Shown here: one piece after another, positions 36,531-44,919 of the stretch
Numbering within the stretch: position 1 is the stretch's first letter
Layout: each line of letters begins with the position of its first letter
NCBI RefSeq assembly: GCF_034932065.1
Contig: NZ_JAYGHP010000003.1
Span: 343,251 to 407,250, forward strand
DNA from: Crocosphaera sp. UHCC 0190
GTDB lineage: Bacteria; Cyanobacteriota; Cyanobacteriia; Cyanobacteriales; Microcystaceae
Reading direction: 5' to 3'
DNA: 64,000 nucleotides
Position numbers and translations under genes: made by a program
The notes under the pieces: generated by a model
The model's input: only the letters and a program-made list of their open reading frames with translations
Databases searched by the model: none
Told to the model about the DNA's origin: nothing

Positions 36531-36644
36531 TTAAGTGACAGGGGTTGCCGTTACCATCAAATATAGTAAAACCGCCAAAAACAGAACACAGAGTTTCACA
36601 ATCAGATAAGTGATGCTATCAGGATAAAAAAATGTATTAATCAT
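36531..36644 (-). CDS. 37-residue single-span membrane protein
   Basis: The frame encodes 37 residues starting MINTFFYPDS, with one hydrophobic helix (TYLIVKLCVLFLAVLLYLMV) and a short TATPVT tail. A strong AAAGGAGAG Shine-Dalgarno lies at good spacing before the ATG at 36644, which makes a real gene likely. It does not match PetM, PetN, PetL, PetG, PsaM, PsbM, PsbT, PsbX, PsbY or Psb30 from memory. Small one-helix proteins of this size attach to photosystem, NDH-1 or ATP synthase complexes in cyanobacteria. It is divergent from rimK. Confidence 0.65.
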   Translation of the reverse strand: MINTFFYPDSITYLIVKLCVLFLAVLLYLMVTATPVT

Positions 36645-36847
36645 GACCTCTCTCCTTTGGGAATCTGATCAAATGTACTTCCCTATCTTCATTGTGCTGC
36701 GAAATTTCTAAGTTGTTGCTGAAAAGCAGTAAAAATTAACTCAAATATCCAAAGACAACCCTTATGAGATGATAGAGAAAGGGGCAGAGCGCGTTACTAA
36801 ATTCTGAAAAAATTGTGAATTTTAAGGATCAAAACTGAGGAAATTGT

Positions 36848-37753
36848 ATGAAAATTGCTATCTTATCTCAAGATGCTTCTTTGTACTCGACAAAACGGCT
36901 AAAAGAAGCGGGAGAAGCCCTAGGCCATGATATGCGGGTGATTAATTACCTTCGCTGTTACATGAATATTACCTCCCATAAACCTGCTGTTTACTACAAT
37001 GGCAAACCCCTAGAAAGTGTTGATGCCATCATCCCGCGCATTGCTGCCTCTAAAACCTTTTATGGTACCGCCGTCGTCCGTCAATTTGAGGTCATGGGGG
37101 TATTTAGTGCCAATGAATCCCAGGCCATTTCCCGTTCCCGTGATAAACTGCGCTGCTTGCAACTTCTCGCCAGGGACGGTATCGGTTTACCCGTGACGGG
37201 ATTTGCCCATGCCACCCAAGATATTGATGGGTTACTGGAATCCGTTGGTGGTGCGCCTGTCGTCATTAAACTCTTAGAAGGGACTCAAGGCATCGGGGTG
37301 GTATTGGCGGAAACCCACAACGCGGCTAAATCGGTTATTGAAGCCTTTCGTCAGTTAGATGCCAATATTCTGGTTCAAGAATTTATCAAAGAAGCCGCAG
37401 GGGTCGATATTCGCTGTTTTGTGGTTGGCGGAAAAGTGATCGCCGCCATGATGCGTCAAGGGGCAGAAGGGGATTTTCGCTCTAATCTTCATCGTGGTGG
37501 CCAGGCCGATATGGTTAAATTAACTCCAGAGGAACGAACTACAGCTGTTCGGGCCGCGAAATCCATGGGGTTAAAAGTGGCAGGAGTTGATCTGCTTCGC
37601 TCTAATCATGGGCCTGTTGTCATGGAAGTTAATTCTTCCCCTGGACTTGAAGGTATTGAAAAAGCCTCCGGGGTTGATGTAGCCACTAAAATCATTGAAT
37701 TTTTAGTAAAAAATGCCCCTTCAGGAAGCAACCGCGATCGCATTCAGTATTAA
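36848..37753 (+). CDS. rimK: RimK-family ATP-grasp glutamate ligase
   Basis: A 301-residue ATP-grasp ligase. The N-terminus ([18 protein letters not shown]), the P-loop region [39 protein letters not shown] and the metal site [15 protein letters not shown] are typical of RimK, which adds glutamates to ribosomal protein S6 or makes poly-glutamate. A GAGGAAA Shine-Dalgarno precedes the ATG. The aspartoacylase-like gene begins four bases past the stop, so the two are an operon and may act on the same glutamyl or acyl-amino-acid substrate. Confidence 0.92.
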   Translation: MKIAILSQDASLYSTKRLKEAGEALGHDMRVINYLRCYMNITSHKPAVYYNGKPLESVDAIIPRIAASKTFYGTAVVRQFEVMGVFSANESQAISRSRDKLRCLQLLARDGIGLPVTGFAHATQDIDGLLESVGGAPVVIKLLEGTQGIGVVLAETHNAAKSVIEAFRQLDANILVQEFIKEAAGVDIRCFVVGGKVIAAMMRQGAEGDFRSNLHRGGQADMVKLTPEERTTAVRAAKSMGLKVAGVDLLRSNHGPVVMEVNSSPGLEGIEKASGVDVATKIIEFLVKNAPSGSNRDRIQY

Positions 37754-37757
37754 CTTT

Positions 37758-38753
37758 ATGACAGACCATATCTTAGAAATTGGCGGAATGGCGATCGCCC
37801 CTGGAAAAAGGCAACATTTAGAAATTCCCGTGGCCCAATTGCCGACACGCACAACCATTTCTTTGCCCGTGATTGCTATCAATGGTCAATTTCCTGGCCC
37901 CAGACTCTGGTTAAGTGCGGCCATTCACGGGGATGAAATTAACGGGGTCGAAATTATTCGTCAAGTGTTGGAAAGATTGAAGGCCAAACATTTATCTGGG
38001 GCGGTGATCGCTGTCCCCATTGTCAATGTTTTTGGCTTTATTGAACAATCTCGCTATTTACCTGATCGCCGTGACTTAAATCGCTCTTTTCCAGGTTCTG
38101 CCCAAGGTTCCCTCGGTTCCCGTCTCGCTCATTTATTTATGACGGAAATTGTCCATCACAGTACCCACGGGATCGATTTACATACGGCGGCCCAACCCAG
38201 GATTAATTTACCCCAAATTCGGGCTAATTTAGCCGATGCCGAGACTTATCGCTGCGCTCAAGCCTTTGGCGCACCTTTGATGATTCATGCCACCACCCGT
38301 GACGGTTCCCTGCGTCAAGCGGCTAGTAAACAGGGAATTCCTACTTTATTGTACGAAACAGGAGAAGCATCCCGTTTTGATCCCGATGGCATTGAAATTG
38401 GGGTTGATGGTATTCTGCGCGTCATGGATCTCTTAGGAATGTACGCTCACCCTTTAGCCAATACCCAGTTTACTTCTCTGGAAATCACTCAAACCAAATG
38501 GGTAAGAGCGTCCCGTAGTGGGTTGCTACATTTAGAGGTCAAATTAGGCAATAAAGTAGAAAAGAAGCAGCGTTTGGGGATTATTACTGATGCTTTTGGC
38601 GAAACTATGGCTAAAATTCGTTCTCCTGAACAGGGGGTGGTTATTGGCCATGTTCAAAACCCCTTGGTTAATAAAGGCGATGCCATTGTCAATTTAGCTT
38701 TAATCTCCGAAAAACCAACTAAGGAGCAGAAAAACCATGATTCCCAGGATTAA
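37758..38753 (+). CDS. Succinylglutamate desuccinylase/aspartoacylase-family protein
   Basis: A 331-residue zinc hydrolase. The metal-binding motif is LSAAIHGDEINGVEI (His and Glu), followed by the DRRDLNRSFPG arginine-asparagine pair and GIDLHTAAQPR (third zinc ligand). A C-terminal beta domain (GLLHLEVKLGNKVEKKQRLG) is lipoyl-like. I chose ATG 37758 because it leaves four bases after rimK and gives a normal N-terminus. The 3' end may overlap a small antisense gene (38700-38894). Substrate is unknown. Confidence 0.87.
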   Translation: MTDHILEIGGMAIAPGKRQHLEIPVAQLPTRTTISLPVIAINGQFPGPRLWLSAAIHGDEINGVEIIRQVLERLKAKHLSGAVIAVPIVNVFGFIEQSRYLPDRRDLNRSFPGSAQGSLGSRLAHLFMTEIVHHSTHGIDLHTAAQPRINLPQIRANLADAETYRCAQAFGAPLMIHATTRDGSLRQAASKQGIPTLLYETGEASRFDPDGIEIGVDGILRVMDLLGMYAHPLANTQFTSLEITQTKWVRASRSGLLHLEVKLGNKVEKKQRLGIITDAFGETMAKIRSPEQGVVIGHVQNPLVNKGDAIVNLALISEKPTKEQKNHDSQD

Positions 38754-38894
38754 ACCCAGAAAAGAATTGAAAGCATCTAATAAATAGATAGGGATGATTG
38801 CCAAAATCGAAGACCCGATCCAATTGATGACTAACAGGAATACCACAACAACCAGAATGGCCATGAATAGCACCGATACAATTGACATCCTCAT
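38700..38894 (-). CDS. Possible 64-residue two-helix membrane protein
   Basis: The frame encodes a very hydrophobic protein with two membrane segments (SVLFMAILVVVVFLLVINWIG and a second from LLDAFNSFLGLILGIMVFLLL). Its last 54 bases are antisense to the end of the aspartoacylase gene; the first 141 bases fill an otherwise empty gap. The long uninterrupted hydrophobic pattern and intact FFGD ending suggest a real gene, but no strong Shine-Dalgarno precedes ATG 38894 or ATG 38888. A shadow frame cannot be excluded. Confidence 0.5.
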   Translation of the reverse strand: MRMSIVSVLFMAILVVVVFLLVINWIGSSILAIIPIYLLDAFNSFLGLILGIMVFLLLSWFFGD

Positions 38895-38988
38895 TGCATT
38901 TTAAGATAGATGAGCAACCTGCTAGGATAGAAATGATGTTTGATTGACAAAACCCTTGATTTAAGCCTTTTAAGCGTTTACGAAAACT

Positions 38989-40191
38989 ATGAAGTCTGCA
39001 AAATTGTTGCGCCAACTGGGTCGTCATTGTCTGGGACTTTTCCTCGGTATTGTCCTCTGCTTTGGTGGCTTTCATTTTCTCTCCTCTCAAGCTGGCACTT
39101 TAGAAGAACAGTCTGTAATAACAACTGCGCCAATTGAATTGGCCAAAGCACCCCTCGAAGTCGGGACACAAAGCTTTGTCTCAGCGGCCGTAACCCGCAC
39201 CGGGCCAGCCGTTGTCCGCATTGACACGGAAACAGTGGTCACAAGACAAGTTGATCCCATGTTCGATGATCCCTTCTTCCGGGAGTTTTTTGGGCAGCAG
39301 TTTCGCTCTAGTTCGCCCCAACAACAACGGATTGCGGGTCAAGGCTCTGGTTTTATTATTGATGAGAGTGGCATTATTCTGACCAATGCTCATGTGGTGA
39401 ATAATGCGAATAAAGTAACGGTGACGCTCAAAGATGGACGAACTTTTAACGGGCAAGTCAAAGGGACTGATGAAGTGACGGATTTGGCCGTGGTTGTCAT
39501 TAACCCTAATGGGGCCGCCTTACCTGTTGCGCCTTTGGGGGATTCCAACGCCCTACAAGTGGGAGATTGGGCGATCGCAGTGGGTAATCCTGTGGGCTTA
39601 GATAATACGGTAACATTAGGCATTATTAGCACTATTGGTCGTTCTGCGGCTAAGGCAGGAATTCCCGATAAACGGCTCGATTTTATCCAAACAGATGCAG
39701 CGATTAATCCTGGTAATTCGGGGGGCCCCCTTTTAAATGCTAATGGGGAAGTAATTGGCATCAATACGGCGATTCGGGCTGATGCTATGGGTATTGGCTT
39801 TGCCATTCCCATTAATAAGGCAAAATCCCTGGAAAAAACCTTAGCGGCCGGACAAAAGGTTGCTCATCCCTATATTGGGGTGCAAATGGTAAATATTACC
39901 CCTGAGATAGCGCGGGAAAATAATCAAAATCCTAATTCGCCGATGATGGTGGCGGAAGTTGAGGGAATTTTAGTGGTACAAGTTGTTCCCAATAGTCCCG
40001 CCGATAAAGCGAGATTCCGTCGGGGTGATGTGATCGTGGCTGTTAATGGTAAACCGGTCAAAGATGGGGCTGATTTACAAAATATTGTCGAAAATTCGGG
40101 GATTAATGCTAGTTTAAAAGTGAAACTATATCGCGGCGATCGCCTGTTAGACTTAACGGTGACGACGGCACAAATGCAAGGGGCATCCTAA
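38989..40191 (+). CDS. HtrA/Deg-family serine protease with PDZ domain
   Basis: A 400-residue exported protease of the HhoA/HhoB/HtrA group, which handles protein quality control in the periplasm and lumen. The N-terminal segment is a signal anchor (CLGLFLGIVLCFGGFHFL). The catalytic triad is His135 (TNAHVV), Asp165 (VTDLAVV) and Ser244 (NPGNSGGPLL). One PDZ domain fills about residues 295-395 (VEGILVVQVVPNSPADKARFR, GDVIVAVNGKPV). Which of the three cyanobacterial paralogues it is cannot be decided. A perfect terminator follows 21 bases after the stop. Confidence 0.93.
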   Translation: MKSAKLLRQLGRHCLGLFLGIVLCFGGFHFLSSQAGTLEEQSVITTAPIELAKAPLEVGTQSFVSAAVTRTGPAVVRIDTETVVTRQVDPMFDDPFFREFFGQQFRSSSPQQQRIAGQGSGFIIDESGIILTNAHVVNNANKVTVTLKDGRTFNGQVKGTDEVTDLAVVVINPNGAALPVAPLGDSNALQVGDWAIAVGNPVGLDNTVTLGIISTIGRSAAKAGIPDKRLDFIQTDAAINPGNSGGPLLNANGEVIGINTAIRADAMGIGFAIPINKAKSLEKTLAAGQKVAHPYIGVQMVNITPEIARENNQNPNSPMMVAEVEGILVVQVVPNSPADKARFRRGDVIVAVNGKPVKDGADLQNIVENSGINASLKVKLYRGDRLLDLTVTTAQMQGAS

Positions 40192-40212
40192 TCATTAATT
40201 GTAGATTAGATA

Positions 40213-40240
40213 GGGGTGAGTTTCACTTACCCCTTTTTTT
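40213..40240 (+). terminator. Rho-independent terminator after htrA
   Basis: GGGGTGAGT (40213-40221) pairs with ACTTACCCC (40225-40233), with one G-U pair, and seven T follow at 40234-40240. Confidence 0.9.
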
Positions 40241-40298
40241 CGGTAAAATTCATTTTTTAGGTCTTTTACTTTTCATGTTTAAACTCACGACTGATAAA

Positions 40299-40757
40299 TT
40301 AATTACGTCTATTTTTTAAGCAAATATCAACAGAAATTCGATTGAAATTGACCCCTGCCAAGAGAATAAACAAGGCAATATTATAAATTAATTGACTACT
40401 TGCTCCGTTCCAATTTTGAATCATCGTAATACCATACATCAGTATAATCATCAAAATAAAACAAGCAATTAAAGCCTTTCTGGTTAAGAAACCAACCGTG
40501 ATTAAAGCCCCCACAATTAACTCGACAGGAGGAACTAAACCCGCATTAATACTCACTAACAATTCAGGAATGCCTGAATCTTGCATCGTTGTTACCATCC
40601 CATTAATAAAGCCAGGAATATCAAAAATTCGGGTAAATCCATGATTAAAATAATTAACGCCAACTACTATTCTTAATAGGGTATAAGCCGCCACAATATC
40701 TTTGGTTCTTAGACTAAGATGGGGTTGATTTGTTAGGGTGTTTTTACTATCAAGCAT
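40299..40757 (-). CDS. DoxX-family membrane protein
   Basis: The 152-residue protein has four predicted membrane helices. The first begins YTLLRIVVGVNYFNHGFTRIFDIPGFINGM, the hallmark of DoxX/YphA-type proteins, and PVELIVGALITVGFLTRKAL follows. Family members act in thiol and respiratory redox balance in some bacteria; here the role is unknown. The gene is alone, with the palindrome at 40885 upstream. Confidence 0.8.
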   Translation of the reverse strand: MLDSKNTLTNQPHLSLRTKDIVAAYTLLRIVVGVNYFNHGFTRIFDIPGFINGMVTTMQDSGIPELLVSINAGLVPPVELIVGALITVGFLTRKALIACFILMIILMYGITMIQNWNGASSQLIYNIALFILLAGVNFNRISVDICLKNRRN

Positions 40758-40884
40758 GATTTTAGTGTAACTGATTTACTCAAAAATGAATCCTAAATCA
40801 AGATTAGAAAACCTATTTATTTCCTTGGTATTTAAGGCTTTTTTAGGCATTAAATTTAGTATACATTTAAGCTACATATCTTTG

Positions 40885-40910
40885 TAGGGGTCAACGGCCG
40901 TTGACCCCTA
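40885..40910. repeat. 26-bp perfect palindrome, TAGGGG family (copy 4)
   Basis: The sequence from 40885 to 40910 is a perfect palindrome with half-site TAGGGGTCAACGG. Relative to the copy at 5452 it has C in place of T at position 8 and the matching G in place of A on the other arm. It is 55 bases past the SDR gene stop (on the minus strand) and may be its terminator. Confidence 0.75.
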
Positions 40911-40964
40911 CACTATACATTTGTTGTTCTCAGGTATAACCTGGAAACAAAGAGACAAAATCAG

Positions 40965-41780
40965 TTATCCGATTAATTCAACCTGTCGCAATTGCGGCGA
41001 TCGCGGTTTCCGAGAGAGAGGGGCCGCCATTCTGGTAATTTGTTCAATAAACCAAGGGGCAAACCGTTGACACCACACGGCTAAATGACTTTCCCATCCC
41101 ACTAAAATCTCTGGGGTGTCTTTTTGTAGTCCTTTAACTAGGGTTTGGGCGACTTTTTTCGGGGAAACGGGTTGCATAAAGCGAAACCAGTCTAAATCTC
41201 TTACCATGTCCGTATCGGTGAGAGATGGCAGTAAGGCGACAACACGGACATTATAAGGGGCTAATTCTCCCCGTAAGGCTTGGCTAAAGCCTAAAAGGGC
41301 GAATTTAGTCGCAGAATAGGTGGCCATGGTGGGGGCGGCAATTTTCCCCATTAAACTCGACACATTAACGATAGTTCCTTCTTTTTGCTTAGCCATGCGT
41401 CTTGCGACTAAGCGGGTAATGTTGTAGGTTCCCATTAAATTGACGGAGAGTTCGTCTTTCATTTGGGATAAGTTGGCATGGAGGAAGGAGGTTTGATGGG
41501 CAACTCCGGCACAGTTAACGAGGAGATGAATGGGCCCATATTCTCGCCAAGCTTGAGCGATCGCCGTACTCACTGCTACGGGTTGGGTAATATCTAAGGG
41601 CAGAATGATCACTTCTACTCCCATCGCTTCAATATCGGCGGCGACATCAGCTAGTTTGCTGCCGTTGCGGGCCACTAATAACAGGCGGTTAATGCCTTGC
41701 TGGGCTAATTCTAGGGCGATCGCACGCCCAATTCCACGAGAAGCTCCAGTAACTAGGGCGGTTTTTCCTAACAATTTCAC
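40965..41780 (-). CDS. Short-chain dehydrogenase/reductase
   Basis: A 271-residue NAD(P)-dependent oxidoreductase. The cofactor motif is TGASRGIGRAIA, then LVNCAGVAH, and the catalytic Tyr-Lys pair is YSATK. The C-terminal 50 residues add a membrane-associating stretch (HLAVWCQRFAPWFIEQI). I chose GTG 41780 because a perfect AAGGAGG Shine-Dalgarno lies eight bases upstream and MKLLGKTALVTGA is a natural N-terminus; the longer TTG start at 41801 puts the Shine-Dalgarno inside the gene. The leader upstream is about 600 bases long and unexplained. Confidence 0.9.
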   Translation of the reverse strand: MKLLGKTALVTGASRGIGRAIALELAQQGINRLLLVARNGSKLADVAADIEAMGVEVIILPLDITQPVAVSTAIAQAWREYGPIHLLVNCAGVAHQTSFLHANLSQMKDELSVNLMGTYNITRLVARRMAKQKEGTIVNVSSLMGKIAAPTMATYSATKFALLGFSQALRGELAPYNVRVVALLPSLTDTDMVRDLDWFRFMQPVSPKKVAQTLVKGLQKDTPEILVGWESHLAVWCQRFAPWFIEQITRMAAPLSRKPRSPQLRQVELIG

Positions 41781-42410
41781 GTTGAAGACCTCCTTTTTCA
41801 AGGTTTCATGGTGCTAAGCTGCATAATGATTGCATCCTTAACACTTGATTTGGACAGAATAGAGAAAAATTTAGGGCAGAAAACAGAAGGTTGACTTCAG
41901 TCAGAATAAAGGGTTTTTCAGGATTTTCAGCTAAATTCGGACAGATCCCTCAATCTGCTTGAACCCAGAGCGGTCTAAGGTGGCTTAGCTTGTTTCGCCA
42001 CAGACTTTAACCGGCTGGTTATTTAACTGTTAAGTTTGGTATTGGCCATCAAGTCTCTTTCCCCGATTCGACCTGTAGGAAAGAACTACCCTTGAATGTA
42101 GCCAGTTGAAAACCTCGTTTATTCTTTCATTCGTCTTGTATCTAAAATTCTGTAATTATTCGGCAGATAGCACGACTTTAGAGACTAAGTATTGGTTATT
42201 GTAGGGCATTGACAGTACGTCTCCTTAATACGAGAGTTGACTAAGCCGACCTCACTATACATAGCTTACCACCTAATTCAAAAATTGGCAACAAATCTTC
42301 ATACTCCCCGCCCTGACTGACCTTTTGCTGTTTCTGGGTTGACAAAACTTAATCTTGTCTGTTAATTTAAACATAGTCGTTATGACTTTACTTAAGGTAA
42401 AGTAAAAACT
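41781..42410. other. 630-base gap with stop-riddled, unexplained sequence
   Basis: No intact gene, tRNA, known small RNA or riboswitch is recognised. On the minus strand a broken frame around 42035-42145 (FRYKTNERINEVFNWLH) faintly recalls transposase ends, and a 17-codon frame begins at ATG 42207. Base composition is less AT-rich than other gaps. It may hold an old mobile-element remnant or a long leader or small RNA of the SDR gene. Confidence 0.3.
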
Positions 42411-42950
42411 ATGGTCAAATTTGCTGCCATCAATGGGAGTTTACGCCCCAACTCTTATAGTGCCAAAGCCATTCAAGTAGCCATTACTAGAGTAGAAGCA
42501 TTAGGGGGAGAAGTTGAATTTCTGGATTTACGGGAAATAAATCTACCCTTTTGTGATGGAGGGAAGGAATATCCCGAATATCCTGATGTAGAGAAATTGC
42601 GTCAAACCGTCAAAGCTGCTGACGGATTAATTCTAGCGACCCCAGAATATCATGGCAGTGTGAGCGGGGTCATCAAGAATACCTTAGATTTGATGAGTTT
42701 TGAGGAATTATCGGGAAAAGTCACAGGTTTAATCAGTGTGTTAGGGGGACAACCGAATAGTAATGCCCTCAATGACTTAAGAGTAATTATGCGCTGGGTA
42801 CATGGTTGGGTAATTCCCGAACAAATTGCCATTGGCCAAGCGTGGCAAGCGTTTAATGAAGAAGGGAAGCTATTGGATGAAAAATTATCAGAACGGTTTG
42901 ATCATTTTGCCATGAGTTTAGTGGAAAATACTAGAAAGCTAAGATCTTGA
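42411..42950 (+). CDS. NAD(P)H-dependent FMN reductase
   Basis: A 179-residue flavodoxin-fold reductase. The FMN phosphate loop is GSLRPNSYSAK, and ATPEYHGSVSGVIKNTLD is the second signature, near the isoalloxazine. Relatives reduce quinones, chromate or azo dyes with NADPH. The thiD gene begins within or eight bases after the stop, so the two are probably co-transcribed, although the functional link is unclear. Confidence 0.88.
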   Translation: MVKFAAINGSLRPNSYSAKAIQVAITRVEALGGEVEFLDLREINLPFCDGGKEYPEYPDVEKLRQTVKAADGLILATPEYHGSVSGVIKNTLDLMSFEELSGKVTGLISVLGGQPNSNALNDLRVIMRWVHGWVIPEQIAIGQAWQAFNEEGKLLDEKLSERFDHFAMSLVENTRKLRS

Positions 42951-42958
42951 AAAAAGCG

Positions 42959-43768
42959 ATGAAAAGCCATCAAATTTCTTCCCCTGTTGCTCTAACTATT
43001 GCGGGATCAGATAGTGGTGGAGGTGCGGGAATTCAGGCCGACTTACGAACTTTCGCCTTTCATCAAGTTCATGGAACGAGTGCGATCGCCTGTGTCACTG
43101 CTCAAAATACCCTTGGTGTCACTCAAGTCCTTGTCCTGAGTGTCGAGATGGTTAAGGCGCAAATTGAAGCCGTTATGGTCGATATTGGGGCGCAGGGGGT
43201 AAAAACGGGGATGCTGTTCAATTCAGAAATTATCAAAACGGTAGCGCAAGCAGTCTCAAACTGGTCAATTCAACAATTAGTTGTTGATCCGGTGATGGTA
43301 TCTCGAACAGGGGCTAAATTATTAGATGATCAGGCGATCGCCGCTTTAAAAGATGAGTTGATCCCCAAAGCTTTAATTGTCACACCTAACCGCTATGAAG
43401 CCCAAATATTGAGTGGTTTAACGATTAATACCCTAGATGATATGAAAAAAGCGGCTGAAATAATATATCAATTAGGGGCGAAGTTTGTGTTAGTAAAAGG
43501 AGGAGGTATGACGGAAGAATTAAAGGGGGTTGATGTTTTATTTGATGGCAAAACTTGGGAAATTTTAAGCACAGAAACCATTGAAACCAAGAATAATCAT
43601 GGGACAGGGTGTACCCTTTCTGCTGCGATCGCGGCTAATTTAGCATTAGGAAAAGAGCCTTATTTAGCTGTAGTTGACGCTAAAACTTATGTGACGACTG
43701 CCCTTAAATATTCTCTTGATATTGGCAAGGGAACGGGACCGGTGGGTCACTTTTTCCCCTTGTTATAA
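42959..43768 (+). CDS. thiD: Hydroxymethylpyrimidine (phosphate) kinase ThiD
   Basis: A 269-residue ribokinase-fold kinase that phosphorylates HMP and HMP-P in thiamine synthesis. GSDSGGGAGIQADLRTF, GVKTGMLFN, VVDPVMVSRTGAKLL, LIVTPNRYEAQILSG and NNHGTGCTLSAAIAANLA are diagnostic. The chosen ATG at 42959 follows the FMN-reductase stop by eight bases; a TTG start at 42947 overlapping that stop is possible. Confidence 0.95.
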   Translation: MKSHQISSPVALTIAGSDSGGGAGIQADLRTFAFHQVHGTSAIACVTAQNTLGVTQVLVLSVEMVKAQIEAVMVDIGAQGVKTGMLFNSEIIKTVAQAVSNWSIQQLVVDPVMVSRTGAKLLDDQAIAALKDELIPKALIVTPNRYEAQILSGLTINTLDDMKKAAEIIYQLGAKFVLVKGGGMTEELKGVDVLFDGKTWEILSTETIETKNNHGTGCTLSAAIAANLALGKEPYLAVVDAKTYVTTALKYSLDIGKGTGPVGHFFPLL

Positions 43769-43806
43769 TTTGATTATTAATCTCAAAATCTATTATTTAT
43801 AATTCC

Positions 43807-44415
43807 ATGACAACCACTAAACTTAAATCGAAACTAACCTTTGAGGAGTTTATTACTCAACTTCCTGATGAGGAATATCGCTATGAGTTAATTGATGGAG
43901 AAATTGTGCGAATCTTACCCACCAGACAACATGAAACCATCGCAGAATATATTACGGATTTATTCAAGGAAGAAGTTAAACGAGCCTCTTTAAATTACTG
44001 GGTTTCTGGTAGAATTGTCATTAAAACAATAACAGAAAATGGCAAAGAACAAGGTCGTCATCCTGATGTTAGTGTTGTCAATAAAACCTTGTGGGAGTCC
44101 TATCCAACTTCTTACGCAGCACTTATTGATCCCCCTCAACTTGCTGTTGAAGTAGTATCAACTAATTGGGAAGATGATTATGTTGATAAGTTTGCCGAAT
44201 ATCAACGATTTGGTATTGCAGAATATTGGATTGTTGATTATCTTGCAGTTGCCAGTCGTTATTATTTAGGAAATCCCAAAGAACCTACTATTTTTGTTTG
44301 TATTTTGGATGATCAAGGAACTTATAAAATGAATGCTTATCGAGGAGATGATGAGATTATTTCACCCACTTTTTCAGAGTTAAAAGTTACTGCAAAACAT
44401 ATTTTTTGTGCGTAA
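43807..44415 (+). CDS. Uma2-family (DUF820) putative endonuclease
   Basis: A 202-residue member of the Uma2/DUF820 family, which is greatly expanded in cyanobacteria and has a PD-(D/E)xK nuclease-like fold. The core is visible as DEEYRYELIDGEIV, a GRHPDVSVV aspartate, PPQLAVEVVSTNWEDDYVDK (the ExV.. element) and KFAEYQRFGIAEYWIVD. No biochemical role is proven for most members. A MITE-like element begins seven bases after the stop. Confidence 0.85.
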   Translation: MTTTKLKSKLTFEEFITQLPDEEYRYELIDGEIVRILPTRQHETIAEYITDLFKEEVKRASLNYWVSGRIVIKTITENGKEQGRHPDVSVVNKTLWESYPTSYAALIDPPQLAVEVVSTNWEDDYVDKFAEYQRFGIAEYWIVDYLAVASRYYLGNPKEPTIFVCILDDQGTYKMNAYRGDDEIISPTFSELKVTAKHIFCA

Positions 44416-44422
44416 ATTTTCC

Positions 44423-44522
44423 GGTTCTACCGAACTTGCCATGTAAAATTAATAAATGAATACAGGCTAATTTTAAGCTTGTAATTTTTAATCGTTTTAC
44501 ATCCTAGGTTCGGTAGAGCCAG
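44423..44522. mobile_element. MITE-like element, short copy (about 100 bp)
   Basis: GGTTCTACCGAAC (44423-44435) and GTTCGGTAGAGCC (44508-44520) are inverted with 12 of 13 matches. TTTTCC flanks both sides (44417-44422 and 44523-44528) like a 6-bp target duplication. The interior is AT-rich and has no coding frame. The related copy at 6240-6406 shares the ends but not the interior. Confidence 0.6.
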
Positions 44523-44651
44523 TTTTCCTAAAAATAGCTAAATTTGAGACATATTTATTAGATGAGATGGTTGATGTGATCGGGATCACTGATTATTAAT
44601 CCCTAAGAACCGAAAATAATAAAAGTCACTAATATATTAACTGGGGCGTTA

Positions 44652-44825
44652 ATGATGTTTAATCTCGATCAACTGTTTGGGGCTGCTGACTTCGTTTCTG
44701 ATGTGGCTGGTATTAAAGAAAGAAAAGCTAGATTAATTAAATTCTTTGAGTATATCGAAAATCCTGAAGCTAAAGAAGAAGCTATTTTATTGCTTAATTT
44801 AAGTTCTCATGATGAGGTGTATTAG
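44652..44825 (+). CDS. Small ORF, 57 residues, unknown
   Basis: The frame encodes MMFNLDQLFGAADFVSDVAG, followed by a charged helical part (KERKARLIKFFEYIENPEAKEEAILLLNLS). It is soluble and mostly helical with balanced charge. A second ATG lies three bases in, and only a weak GGGG precedes it. A strong terminator 21 bases past the stop supports a transcribed unit. No family is recognised; it could be a toxin-antitoxin or phage-type small protein, but nothing shows this. Confidence 0.55.
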   Translation: MMFNLDQLFGAADFVSDVAGIKERKARLIKFFEYIENPEAKEEAILLLNLSSHDEVY

Positions 44826-44845
44826 TCTGTTAACTATGTTATAAA

Positions 44846-44885
44846 AATAATCCTAGACGTAACAATAATGTTGTCTAGGATTATT
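44846..44885. terminator. Bidirectional terminator between two convergent small genes
   Basis: A 13-bp perfect stem (44846-44858 with 44873-44885; half AATAATCCTAGAC) encloses a 14-base loop. It ends both the 57-residue ORF and the gene at 44920. Confidence 0.85.
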
Positions 44886-44919
44886 CTAAATCATTTTAAC
44901 TTTTGCCGAATTAAATTAG

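Noticed and set aside
38719..39090. 123-codon minus-strand frame before htrA
   Set aside because: Covers another frame with a better pattern (38700-38894) and the htrA start; mixed composition with no motif.
39390..39812. 140-codon frame antisense to htrA
   Set aside because: A shadow of the protease gene, whose catalytic motifs and length are intact.
42035..42145. Transposase C-terminus on the minus strand (RINEVFNWLH)
   Set aside because: Only about 35 codons, flanked by stops, and no family could be named with confidence.
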